Positions 16,799 through 26,229 of a stretch of 64,000 nt of DNA are shown piece by piece (within the stretch, counting starts at the first letter, position 1; every line of letters starts with the position of its first letter). The DNA comes from Myxococcaceae bacterium (lineage in GTDB: Bacteria > Myxococcota > Myxococcia > Myxococcales > Myxococcaceae). A model generated the notes under the pieces. The model was not told the DNA's origin and did not search any database. It worked only from the letters and a program-made list of their open reading frames with translations. A program made the position numbers and the translations under genes. The stretch spans positions 62,001-126,000 of the forward strand of contig JAEUJQ010000016.1 in the NCBI GenBank assembly GCA_016793095.1, read 5' to 3'.

Positions 16799-17203
16799 GG
16801 TGACGGCTCCCTTGTGCAATCGCTGTGCACAGGCCCCCACACCGGCCCAACCGCGCGTGATGCAAGCAGATCGGCTTCTCTCGTCCGCCATCGCGAGCCG
16901 GCTGCGATCGGCGACTGCCAGTGCACCGTCAGTGGTCGGTCAACGCCTCATGGATGCCGCGCACCGCCGTCAACAGCGATCGGAGCCATCGCCCACGAGC
17001 TGATCGGCGGCGGATGTTGGGGCTGCCAGGCGACGAGTACGCGTCCTCTGCGCCTGACGTGCTCGACCTGCTCGACGCGAGCGCTGACGACCTCCCCTCG
17101 GTGCTCACCTCAACGAGCTCGTGGCCAGGGCATGCGCCTGCCCACCGCGCTCGGAGTGCGGCGCTCATCCCCATCAGCCGCGGCGCGTCGAGAGGGCGGG
17201 GCA
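16799..17203. other. Intergenic region, no gene recognised
   Basis: 405 bases between two minus-strand genes. Weak open frames exist on both strands but none has a protein-like composition or a ribosome site. A 9-base tandem (GTCGGTGAC twice) lies just inside the neighbouring gene at 17213. Confidence 0.5.
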
Positions 17204-18073
17204 TCAGCGCGTCGGTGACGTCGGTGACGTCCTCCACCGGGTCAGCGCCTGCACGAGCCGCCGCCGCGCGGGCCCGAACATCGGCAGCAGCGCGTAGGCG
17301 TGCGGCACACCCGGCTCGAGGTGGTGGGTGACGTCCCCGCCCGCCGCTCGGCCCTTCGCGACGAACGCGGCGATCTCCTCGCGCAGCACCTCGTCTCCTC
17401 CGCTCGCGACGAAGGTGCGGGGAAGCCCATGGAGCCCGGCGAAGGCCGGCGACGCGAGCGGGTTCATCGGGTCCGCGCCGCTCAGGTACGACGACGAGAC
17501 GCGCAAGAGCCCGCCCTTCTCCAGATAGTCGAACGGTGCGTCCACGTGCACCGAGTCACGGCACGAGAGATCGACCCACGGCGACAGGAGCACCAGGCCC
17601 TCGAGCGGCCGCCCCTCGAGCCGCTGCCACGCGCCCAGCGACAGGTTCGCGCCTGCCGAGTCGCCCGCGAGCAGCACCGGGGGCTCCACGGCCGTGAGGT
17701 GCCCCAGCACGGCGCTCACGTCGTCGAGCCCGGCAGGGAAGGGGTGCTCGGGCGCGAGCCGGTACTCCGGGAACACCGTGCGACGCTGGAGGGCCGAAGC
17801 GAGCGTGCGCACGAGAGCCCCATGCGTCGCGAACGAGCCGACGTGAAACCCGCCGCCGTGCACGTAGACGACCACGCCCGGTCCGGCGCCCTCGGGCTCG
17901 AGCACCCGGCACCGCACCCCGGCGATCGTCGCGTCACGCTCCGTCACGTTCGGCCAGGCGCGCGAGCGGGACAGCTGGTCGAGCACCGCCCGCGCCTTCA
18001 CGGGCTCGTCGGCGACCAGCTGGTTCTGCTGTCGGAGCAACCCGAGCCAGGGATGCAGCCCGTCGCTGCTCAC
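17204..18073 (-). CDS. Alpha/beta hydrolase, hormone-sensitive-lipase (Abhydrolase_3) type
   Basis: A 289-residue cytoplasmic esterase/lipase-like protein. The oxyanion motif HGGGF, the nucleophile elbow GDSAGAN, a D..EVLREE aspartate region and a VPHAY histidine define the HSL group. The substrate is probably a short acyl ester, by family. The GTG start at 18073 overlaps the stop of the upstream gene (GTGA), which marks translational coupling as the last gene of a three-gene hydrolase operon. The C-terminus ends in a short repeat TSPTSP. Confidence 0.88.
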   Translation of the reverse strand: MSSDGLHPWLGLLRQQNQLVADEPVKARAVLDQLSRSRAWPNVTERDATIAGVRCRVLEPEGAGPGVVVYVHGGGFHVGSFATHGALVRTLASALQRRTVFPEYRLAPEHPFPAGLDDVSAVLGHLTAVEPPVLLAGDSAGANLSLGAWQRLEGRPLEGLVLLSPWVDLSCRDSVHVDAPFDYLEKGGLLRVSSSYLSGADPMNPLASPAFAGLHGLPRTFVASGGDEVLREEIAAFVAKGRAAGGDVTHHLEPGVPHAYALLPMFGPARRRLVQALTRWRTSPTSPTR

Positions 18074-19245
18074 CGATCGACCGTCACCACCGAGACCCCG
18101 GGGGCCAGCTCGTCTGCCTTCGCCTGGTTGAGCAGCTCGTACGAGCCCGGGCTGTTGCGCAGCGTCGCGTTGAAGAGCGCCACCGCGAAGTGGTTCATCA
18201 GCGGCTGGGCCACCGCCGCGCTCGGCGCAGGTGACGCACAGCCGTCGCTCAACACGTTCTTCACGTTCGCCCCGGGGATGTCGAGCTTGATGCTGTCGGA
18301 CACGGCCGCGAGATCGAACGCACAGATGTCCGAGAAGGTGAAGTGGCCGCCGTTGGTGATGTCGAGCAGCCAGCGGGGCTTCTGCATCGCGTTCCACGTC
18401 GGCGCGACGTGCTCGTCCCACTTGAGGGTGCGATCGAGGTGCGCGGCCTGGATCATCACCGGGATGCCGAGATCGGGTTTGCCGAGATCGATGAAGAACA
18501 GGTCGGTGGAGGGCGGCGCCTGCGGCACGATCACCTTCACGCGCTTGTCGATGGCCGCGACCCGGAGCGAGGTCAGCGCGCCGAAGCTGTGGCCCGTCAT
18601 GCCCACGCGCTCGCCGTCCACCATGCCCGAGAGCGGGTCCGTCGAGGCCAGGCGCTGGAACGCAGTGATGAGGTACTGCGCGTCCACCGGGCGCGTGCCC
18701 AGGCCGATGCCCACGTCCTGCAACTGGTTGCGCACCGCGTAGTCGAGCGTGCCGCCCTCGTGATCCGGCGACACCACCACGTAGCCGTGCGACGCGAGCA
18801 GCACGGTGTAGAACGTGGACTGCCAGCGGATCGCGCCCTGCCCGTGCGAGAAGACGATGAGCGGGAACGGCCCGTGCGACTTCGCCGGCGTCGCGTCACG
18901 CACGGCCTGGGTCTCGAGCAGCGGCACCGTCGCTGCGTTCTGCAGCATCGCGACCTGCTCTGGCGTGAAGCGCTCCTTGATGTCGTAGCTGACCGTCGGC
19001 TTCCCCCGCGTGTCCTGGGTCGCCGGGTACCAGATCTCGGTCACCAGCAGGCGCGGCGTGCCGTCGGGCTTGGGACGGCGGCGGTCCTGGTACGTCACCG
19101 TGCGCACCCCGACGGGAAATGGACCGAACTTCGCCGGATCAGGCGCGGCCGTCGGGCCAGCGGCCTCGAAGGGCAGCTTGTCGGCAGGGGCGGCAGGCCC
19201 ACAGGCCAGCGCGCCGAGCATCACGAGCGCAGAGAGCAGACGCAT
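18070..19245 (-). CDS. PAF-acetylhydrolase-like alpha/beta hydrolase lipoprotein
   Basis: A 391-residue lipoprotein (lipobox ALAC, Cys15). The hydrolase domain has FSHGQG as oxyanion region, SPDHEGGT, and nucleophile elbow GHSFGA (Ser220), the pattern of plasma PAF-acetylhydrolase/dienelactone-hydrolase relatives, which cleave short acyl chains from lipids. Asp/His partners lie in the last third (TNGGHFTFSD). The ATG overlaps the stop of the preceding gene (TGATG), and the stop overlaps the next gene (GTGA), so the three genes are likely translated as a coupled unit outside and inside the envelope. Confidence 0.85.
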   Translation of the reverse strand: MRLLSALVMLGALACGPAAPADKLPFEAAGPTAAPDPAKFGPFPVGVRTVTYQDRRRPKPDGTPRLLVTEIWYPATQDTRGKPTVSYDIKERFTPEQVAMLQNAATVPLLETQAVRDATPAKSHGPFPLIVFSHGQGAIRWQSTFYTVLLASHGYVVVSPDHEGGTLDYAVRNQLQDVGIGLGTRPVDAQYLITAFQRLASTDPLSGMVDGERVGMTGHSFGALTSLRVAAIDKRVKVIVPQAPPSTDLFFIDLGKPDLGIPVMIQAAHLDRTLKWDEHVAPTWNAMQKPRWLLDITNGGHFTFSDICAFDLAAVSDSIKLDIPGANVKNVLSDGCASPAPSAAVAQPLMNHFAVALFNATLRNSPGSYELLNQAKADELAPGVSVVTVDR

Positions 19246-20780
19246 CACTTCACCTTGAGGAAGCCCTCGAGTGGGCGCTTCTCGTCCGACTTCTTCGCCG
19301 CGGTCCACTCGATGAGCGCGGCCTGCCACGACACCTTCGTCTCCGTCGGCGCCGGGTCGGCCTTGTTGAGCGCGAAGCCGTCACCGCCGAGGTAGAGGTA
19401 GTCGGTGGTCGCGAGCGTGTACGTCTTCTTCGCGTCGATGGGCGCGCCCTTCGCGTCCACCCAGCCCTCGCCCTTCGGCTTCAGGCCCGCCACGCGCGCC
19501 TCGGTGTTGCCCAACGCCGCCAGCAGCGCCTCGCCGCTCACCTTCACCACCACGACCTGGTTGTCGAACGGCACCAGGTCATAGATCGACGCCTTCGTCA
19601 CGACGCCCTTCGGCAGGGACTGGCGCACCCCCTTGCGGTTGAGCAGCGCGACGTCGGTCTTGAACTGCTCCTTGAGCGAGGTGGTGAGCCAGGCCGCCAT
19701 CGCCGGCGACTCCTGGCCGATGCCGTCCTTCGAGTAGCCGATGGCACCGCCGAGCGCCTCGTCGAGCCGCTTCTTCCAGCCCGCGACCAGCTCCTGGGCC
19801 TTCAGGTCCGGCGGCGGCGCGCCTTCACCCGTCACCTCGACCGGGGACACCGCGCTCGTCACCTGCACGGGCGTCGTCCCCAGGGCCACCGTGAGCGCCA
19901 CCTTCGCGTACGAGGACAGGCGGCTGCCCGGGTAGACGAGCCGCGTGCCGCCCACGGAGTCGGGGAACGGGCCGTCGCAGCGCCGCCCGGCGAAGAACGT
20001 CACGTTCCAGTCGGCGTGCCCTTCGAGGATGGCCGGCACGTCGTTCAAGCAGCCATCGCTCACCACGCCGATGACATGGGGCGCCGCGTTCTTCACCTCG
20101 GGCATCACCTTCGCCAGCGCCTCGGCCTCGTCGATGGCCTCGAGCCCCTTCATCCGGCCGGGCATCGGAGTCACCGTCGCCTTGCGGGCCGCGAGGCCGA
20201 TGATCGCCACCTTCACGCCCTTGCGCGTCAGCACCCGGAAGCTGCCGATGCCCAGCGCCTTGCCATCGTCGTCCTTCGCCACCAGGTTCGCCGCGAGGTA
20301 CGGGAAGCCCGCCTTGTTGCGGTTGGCGACGAACTGCTCGCGGCTCCAGTCGAGCTCGCGATTGCCCAGGGCCGACGCGGCGTAGCCCATGTGTCGCATC
20401 ACCTCGGCGGCGGGCTCACCCTTGAAGTAGCTCGAGATCGCCTGGCCGTTCGCGTTGTCACCCGTGGAGACGACGATGGTGGAGCCGTCAGCGCAGGCGG
20501 CGTCACCCGACTGCGTGAGCGCTCCGGCGCAGTGACCCTCGGTCGCGACCCATCGACCGAGGATCTCGGCGGCGCCGCCGCGGGTCTTGCCGTCCTCGGT
20601 GACGGGCAGCAGGTAGCCGTTCTCGGCGCCCGTCACGAGCACCGTGAGGGCCTCTTGCTTGATCGTCTTCGGGTCCACCGGCGCGGCGGCGTGGGTCTCG
20701 GGCGTGGCGTCGTCCTTCTTCTTGTCCGGACAGGCGAGGAGCGGCAGGACGGCGACGAGGGCGAGGGCGCGGCGCATCAT
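19245..20780 (-). CDS. UshA/5'-nucleotidase-like lipoprotein with altered metal motifs
   Basis: A 511-residue lipoprotein (LPLLAC). The two-domain layout matches the 5'-nucleotidase/2',3'-cyclic phosphodiesterase family: an N-terminal calcineurin-like domain (about 40-290) and a C-terminal substrate domain (NRKGVRQSLPKG, VPFDNQVVVV, YLYLGGDGF). However, the metal-binding motifs are changed: the usual GNHEFD reads GNRELDW, the first D-x-H motif reads TGAENG, and the GHSH motif reads AGRRCDG. It may be a non-catalytic binding protein or use other ligands. Two adjacent ATG codons (20780, 20777) are possible. TATCGA lies 7 nt upstream. First gene of the coupled hydrolase operon. Confidence 0.82.
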   Translation of the reverse strand: MMRRALALVAVLPLLACPDKKKDDATPETHAAAPVDPKTIKQEALTVLVTGAENGYLLPVTEDGKTRGGAAEILGRWVATEGHCAGALTQSGDAACADGSTIVVSTGDNANGQAISSYFKGEPAAEVMRHMGYAASALGNRELDWSREQFVANRNKAGFPYLAANLVAKDDDGKALGIGSFRVLTRKGVKVAIIGLAARKATVTPMPGRMKGLEAIDEAEALAKVMPEVKNAAPHVIGVVSDGCLNDVPAILEGHADWNVTFFAGRRCDGPFPDSVGGTRLVYPGSRLSSYAKVALTVALGTTPVQVTSAVSPVEVTGEGAPPPDLKAQELVAGWKKRLDEALGGAIGYSKDGIGQESPAMAAWLTTSLKEQFKTDVALLNRKGVRQSLPKGVVTKASIYDLVPFDNQVVVVKVSGEALLAALGNTEARVAGLKPKGEGWVDAKGAPIDAKKTYTLATTDYLYLGGDGFALNKADPAPTETKVSWQAALIEWTAAKKSDEKRPLEGFLKVK

Positions 20781-20829
20781 GGCGCGCTCGATAGCACGCA
20801 GGGCGAGTTTGGGGGCAGTATCGCCGCGC
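20781..20829. promoter_or_regulatory. Compact divergent promoter region
   Basis: 49 bases separate two divergent starts. TATCGA (minus strand, 20788-20793) is 7 nt from the UshA-like ATG, and TATCGC (plus strand, 20819-20824) is 5 nt from the GTG at 20830. Neither gene has a Shine-Dalgarno. Confidence 0.45.
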
Positions 20830-21510
20830 GTGTCGCTCTTCCTCGCCCTCTCGTGCCTGCAGGGCCGCTCCATGCGCAGCGCCTTCGACGAGCTGTCGGG
20901 GCTCGGCGTCGGCGTGCAGCTCACCCCCGGGAATGAGCCGACCCGCGGCTTCGAAGCGCACGTGCGCGCGGCAGGCGTTCCGGTTCGCACGCACCACGGC
21001 TTCAGCTTCGCCGCCCGCGTGGCGCGGGTGTGGCGTGACGAGGGCAGCTGCGCCATCGACACCGACAGCGTGCACCCGCCAAAGACGAACACGCCCGCGG
21101 CGGCGCACTTCGACGAGTGGCTCGAGGCGCACGGTGACGAGCGCGTGCTCGAGACGATGTACCCCGGGTATCGGCTGGGCACCGGCGGCGAGCTGGAGCG
21201 CGCGATGGACCTCGGCGTGCGCCTCGCGGTGGACGTCTCGCACCTCTTCATCCAGCGCACCGCGGGCGTGCTGGCAGACGCCACGCTGCGGCGCCTGCTC
21301 GACTACGCACAGGTCGCCGAGGTGCACGTCTCGCAGAACGACGGGCGCCACGACTCCCACCGGCTGCTTCGCGGTGACGTGTTCGGCCTGGGGTGGGCCG
21401 TCGAGCGCGAGCGCAGCGGCGTGCCCCTGATCTACGAGGCCTACCTGCACCAGGCGCGCGACGACGTTCGGCGCTCGCAGCTCGATCGGCTGCGCGACCT
21501 CGTCACCTGA
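20830..21510 (+). CDS. Conserved hypothetical, TIM-barrel-like
   Basis: 226 residues, not recognised with certainty. The sequence alternates beta and alpha segments, with motifs GVGVQLTPGNEP, THHGFSF, ETMYPGYRLG, LAVDVSHLFIQR and VAEVHVSQNDG that suggest a sugar-phosphate-isomerase/AP-endonuclease-like barrel with possible metal-binding His and Asp/Glu at strand ends. No signal peptide. The GTG start is supported by the TATCGC box; ATG at 20872 is an alternative that would drop 14 residues containing a well-conserved-looking first strand (VSLFLALSCLQG). Confidence 0.7.
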   Translation: MSLFLALSCLQGRSMRSAFDELSGLGVGVQLTPGNEPTRGFEAHVRAAGVPVRTHHGFSFAARVARVWRDEGSCAIDTDSVHPPKTNTPAAAHFDEWLEAHGDERVLETMYPGYRLGTGGELERAMDLGVRLAVDVSHLFIQRTAGVLADATLRRLLDYAQVAEVHVSQNDGRHDSHRLLRGDVFGLGWAVERERSGVPLIYEAYLHQARDDVRRSQLDRLRDLVT

Positions 21511-21537
21511 CTCGCGCACGACGCGCGCGGGCGCCGA

Positions 21538-22668
21538 TCAGGCGACGCGCGGCACCACGAGGCCCGGCAGGAACGGGGCGCCAGGGCGGCCGAACAGGTA
21601 GCCCTGCATCCACTGCACGCCGAGCGAGTCGAGCACCTGCCGCTCTTCGCCCGTCTCGATGCCCTCGGCGATCACCTCGCAGCCGACGTCCTGCGCGAGC
21701 CTCAGCATCGACGCCACCACGGCGCGCTGCTTCGCCGACAGGTCCAGCCCGCTGACCAGCGCGCGGTCCAGCTTCACGAAGTCGGGCTCGATGGAGGCGA
21801 AGGTCGTCAGCCCCGAGTACCCCGCGCCCAGATCGTCCACGGCGATGCGGAAGCCGAGCGCCCGCAGGTGCGCGATGACCTCGGGCACATGATCGACGTG
21901 ATCGAGGCCCGCCCGCTCGGTGATCTCGATCACCACGCGATCGGCGATGCGCGACAGGGGCGCGTCGGGCGCGACGAGGTGGGGATCGCTGAGATCTTCC
22001 GGGTGCGCGTTGACGAAGAGCAGCGCGTCGGACGGCAGCTGCGCGGCGTCGCGCCCCACGGTGTTGCGGATCTTCCGGCCCAGCTCCCGCAGCCGCGACG
22101 TGGACTCGGCCAGCCCGATCAGCTCGCCCGCGTTCTTCGCGCCGTCCGTGCAGCGCACGAGCGCCTCCCACGCCACGGTGCGCCCTTCGAGCGTCTTCAC
22201 GATCGGCTGGTAGGCCATGTGGAGCGTCGCGATCGAGCGGTCGAGCTTCTGGTGCAGCACCGTCGGGGCGTTCGAGGACCGCGACCGCACCGCCTCGTTC
22301 ACCACGTTGATCAGCTCGTCCACCTCGAAGGGCTTCTGCAGCATGCGCAGCGCCTTGAACTCGATCGCCTTGATGGCGGCCTCGATGGTGGGTTGGCCGG
22401 TCATCAGCACCACAGGCATGTCGCGGTCGAAGCTGCGAATGGCCTTGAGCAGTTGAACGCCGTCGATGTTCGGCATGCGGACGTCGCTCACCACCGCGTC
22501 GAAGCGCCCGGACCGGAGCGTCGCGGTGACGTCGGTCGGATCGTTGACGCTCTCGACCGCGTAGCCTGCGTGCCGGAGCACCGCCGTGCACACCCGCAGG
22601 AAGAGGTGATCGTCGTCCACGACGAGGATGGTGCCGGGCGAGTCGGCGACGGCGGCGAGTTCCGGCAT
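21538..22668 (-). CDS. Response regulator with EAL c-di-GMP phosphodiesterase domain
   Basis: 376 residues: a receiver domain (about 13-125; acidic Asp18-20, phospho-acceptor Asp62, Lys112) followed by an EAL domain (about 135-370). Catalytic residues are intact: Glu168 in the EAL motif, Asn220, Glu248, Asp278/279 in DDLGAGYS, Lys299 in FVKLD, Glu335 in AEGIE and Gln355. It should hydrolyse c-di-GMP to pGpG under control of an unidentified histidine kinase. ATG 22668 has AGAGGAGG upstream. No kinase gene is adjacent. A stable hairpin sits in its 5' leader (22715-22732). Confidence 0.92.
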   Translation of the reverse strand: MPELAAVADSPGTILVVDDDHLFLRVCTAVLRHAGYAVESVNDPTDVTATLRSGRFDAVVSDVRMPNIDGVQLLKAIRSFDRDMPVVLMTGQPTIEAAIKAIEFKALRMLQKPFEVDELINVVNEAVRSRSSNAPTVLHQKLDRSIATLHMAYQPIVKTLEGRTVAWEALVRCTDGAKNAGELIGLAESTSRLRELGRKIRNTVGRDAAQLPSDALLFVNAHPEDLSDPHLVAPDAPLSRIADRVVIEITERAGLDHVDHVPEVIAHLRALGFRIAVDDLGAGYSGLTTFASIEPDFVKLDRALVSGLDLSAKQRAVVASMLRLAQDVGCEVIAEGIETGEERQVLDSLGVQWMQGYLFGRPGAPFLPGLVVPRVA

Positions 22669-22714
22669 GGGAGCCTCCTCTGACACTGGCTGACCCTGAG
22701 CAAGGCGGGTGCCT

Positions 22715-22732
22715 GAGGACTTCCGAGTCCTC
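22715..22732 (-). promoter_or_regulatory. Leader hairpin upstream of the EAL gene
   Basis: GAGGACT / AGTCCTC form a perfect 7-base-pair stem with a 4-base loop, 47 bases before the EAL start. No T tract follows, so a 5' leader structure is more likely than a terminator. Confidence 0.35.
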
Positions 22733-22948
22733 CCGCGGATCTGGGGGACTCGAGGCGGGGTCGGCGGTGCGCCCCGAGGCAGTTGGGACCCGCCCGCGCT
22801 CGCGAGATGTCGGGTGTTTACCCAGCGCCCGTGTGCGCGGTCCGAGCCACTTGAATCGACGCCGTCGAGCCGTGGGCGCGGTCGTTTCATGCCGGTCGCG
22901 GCGCGACGGAGATCGAATCACGTGGGCGGTGTGATAGGGCGCGGCGCC

Positions 22949-24511
<1,563 letters not shown>

Positions 24512-24553
24512 TGAGCCCGGCGCTCCCGCCGCGCGCCTGAAGGAGGACCGACC

Positions 24554-25111
24554 GTGTCTCGTCGCCGGCGCCAGCTGCTCGGGTGGTTCGTCGCGACGGT
24601 CGCCCTCGTCGGCGTCGCGCTGCTCCTCCCTGCCGATCTCGTCTTCGTCCTCGCCGGCCTCATCTGGGGCCTGGGGCTCGCCGGCTTCATCGCCCGCGGT
24701 CGCTACGGCAAGGCCCGCGCGCTGCTCGCCCAGAGACGGTACGAGGCTGCGTTCGACGAGCTGCTGGCCTTCGAACAGCAGGTGAAGCAGGACGCCTGGC
24801 GCCGCCAGCTCGCCTTCCTCTTCACCGGCTTCTCCACCACCAACCCGCTGGCGCTCGCCCGCTGCTACCAGGGCGTCGTCCGCCTCGAGCAGGGGCGGCT
24901 CGCCGAGGCCGAGGCGCTGCTCGCGTCGGCCGTGGAGCAGGACGCGGGCTTCGGCCTCGCCTGGGCGAACCGGGCGCTCGGCGCGGCCATGGCCGGTGAC
25001 GCCGCCAGGGCGCGCGCCTTCGCCGCGACGGCGAAGCAGCACGACGTGTCGGGGGCGAAGCTCGATCGGCTGCTCGACGACGCGCTCTCGAAGGTGAAGC
25101 CCCAGGGGTGA
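24554..25111 (+). CDS. Membrane-anchored TPR-like protein
   Basis: 185 residues. Two hydrophobic helices (about 8-26 and 28-46) anchor the protein; the rest is helical with two or three TPR-like repeats (YEAAFDELLAFEQ, ALARCYQGVVRLEQGRLAEAEALL, FGLAWANRALGAAMAGD). The function is unknown; it probably assembles other proteins at the inner membrane. AAGGAGG precedes the GTG start by 7 bases. It is followed by sixA after 3 bases, so the genes 24554-26214 form one unit. Confidence 0.8.
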   Translation: MSRRRRQLLGWFVATVALVGVALLLPADLVFVLAGLIWGLGLAGFIARGRYGKARALLAQRRYEAAFDELLAFEQQVKQDAWRRQLAFLFTGFSTTNPLALARCYQGVVRLEQGRLAEAEALLASAVEQDAGFGLAWANRALGAAMAGDAARARAFAATAKQHDVSGAKLDRLLDDALSKVKPQG

Positions 25112-25114
25112 GCC

Positions 25115-25570
25115 ATGGAACTCTTCCTCATCCGCCACGCGATCGCCGAAGACGGGGACGACGACGACGCCCGCGCGCTCACGAAGAAGGGCGGCCGACG
25201 CTTCGACGCCATGGTCGCGCTGCTCGAGGCGCTCGGCGTGCGCTTCGATCGGGTGCTGCACAGCCCGAAGCTGCGCGCCGTGCAGACCGCCGAGCGGCTG
25301 CACACGCTGGTCGACGGCCCGTTCGAGGTGACGAACCACCTCGTCGGCGCCCCGTCGAAGGCGCTGCTCGAGGCCTGCGTGGGTGAGCGCGTCGCCCTCG
25401 TCGGCCACGAGCCGATGCTCTCGGCGCTGCTCGCCTGGCTCGTCACCGGGGCCGCCGGCGGTGGCTCGTTCGAGCTCAAGAAGGGCGCGGTCGCGTGCCT
25501 CGAGGGCGAGCCCAGGCCCGGGGGCATGACGGTGCGGTGGCTCATTCCGCCGAAGGTGGCCCGGGCGTGA
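25115..25570 (+). CDS. sixA: Phosphohistidine phosphatase SixA
   Basis: 151 residues, histidine-phosphatase superfamily. The catalytic RHG-type motif is LIRHAIAE at the N-terminus, with the second arginine in HSPKLRAVQTA and the second histidine in LVGHEPML. In E. coli SixA removes phosphate from phosphohistidine on phosphotransfer proteins. The stop overlaps the start of the CHAD gene (TGATG). Confidence 0.9.
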   Translation: MELFLIRHAIAEDGDDDDARALTKKGGRRFDAMVALLEALGVRFDRVLHSPKLRAVQTAERLHTLVDGPFEVTNHLVGAPSKALLEACVGERVALVGHEPMLSALLAWLVTGAAGGGSFELKKGAVACLEGEPRPGGMTVRWLIPPKVARA

Positions 25571-26214
25571 TGCGCGTCACCGATCAGGTCGAGGCCCTGC
25601 GTGAGGCCATCGCGAGGTGCCGCGCGCGCCTCGACGCCGACGCGGTGCACGACGCGCGGGTGGCGGCGCGGCGGCTCATCGCCTTCCTCGCCATCGCCGA
25701 GCTGCGGGTGCTGCGCCACGATCTGCGGCGCCTCGTGCGGGGCCTGGGCAGGCTGCGCGATCTCGACGTCGCCCTCGAGGCGCCGCTCGGAGGCGCGTTC
25801 CGGGCGTGGCTCGCAGGTGAGCGGAGACGCGAGGCTGCGCGGGTGCGGCCGCTGCTCGCGGCGGGCGTCGAGGCGGTCTTCACCGCCCTCACGAACCTGC
25901 CGGCGCCGTCGGCGAAGGCGCAGGCCCAGGGCCTCGCACGGGCCCGGGCCGGGGTCGGCAGGCGCGCCCGCGAGGCGAAGCGCGTGGAGACGATCGACGC
26001 GGTGCACGCGCTCCGGAAGGCCCTGCGCCGCGAGCGCTACGTGCGGGAATGGCTGGGGCTCGACGTCAGGGCGTTGCGAGACCGGCAGGAGCTCGTCGGC
26101 GTCGCCTGCGATCTCGCCAGCCTGCGCCGGCTGATCCTCGAGGCGGGCGACGAGCGTGCCGCGGCGGTCGTGCAGGGCGGTGTCGACCGCCTCGTGCCGC
26201 TGCTGACGCGCTGA
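25570..26214 (+). CDS. CHAD domain protein
   Basis: 214 residues comprising one CHAD domain. Both halves carry the conserved His/Arg motifs: AVHDARVAARRL with LGRLRDLDVAL, and AVHALRKALRRERY. CHAD domains bind inorganic polyphosphate through these basic residues and are often found with phosphate-linked enzymes. ATG 25570 overlaps the sixA stop codon, so the two are translationally coupled. A function in polyphosphate or phosphohistidine handling is an inference. Confidence 0.85.
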   Translation: MRVTDQVEALREAIARCRARLDADAVHDARVAARRLIAFLAIAELRVLRHDLRRLVRGLGRLRDLDVALEAPLGGAFRAWLAGERRREAARVRPLLAAGVEAVFTALTNLPAPSAKAQAQGLARARAGVGRRAREAKRVETIDAVHALRKALRRERYVREWLGLDVRALRDRQELVGVACDLASLRRLILEAGDERAAAVVQGGVDRLVPLLTR

Positions 26215-26229
26215 CGGATCACCGCCCGC

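Noticed and set aside
16140-17003. Long plus-strand frame of Ala-Glu-Pro-Pro-Ala-Asp repeats
   Set aside because: It is the reverse complement of the GGSASA minisatellite; the repeat keeps all frames open. The minus-strand frame has the signal peptide and ordered domains.
16929-17237. 102-residue minus-strand frame
   Set aside because: Atypical Ser/Arg composition, no ribosome site, and overlaps the end of the lipase gene.
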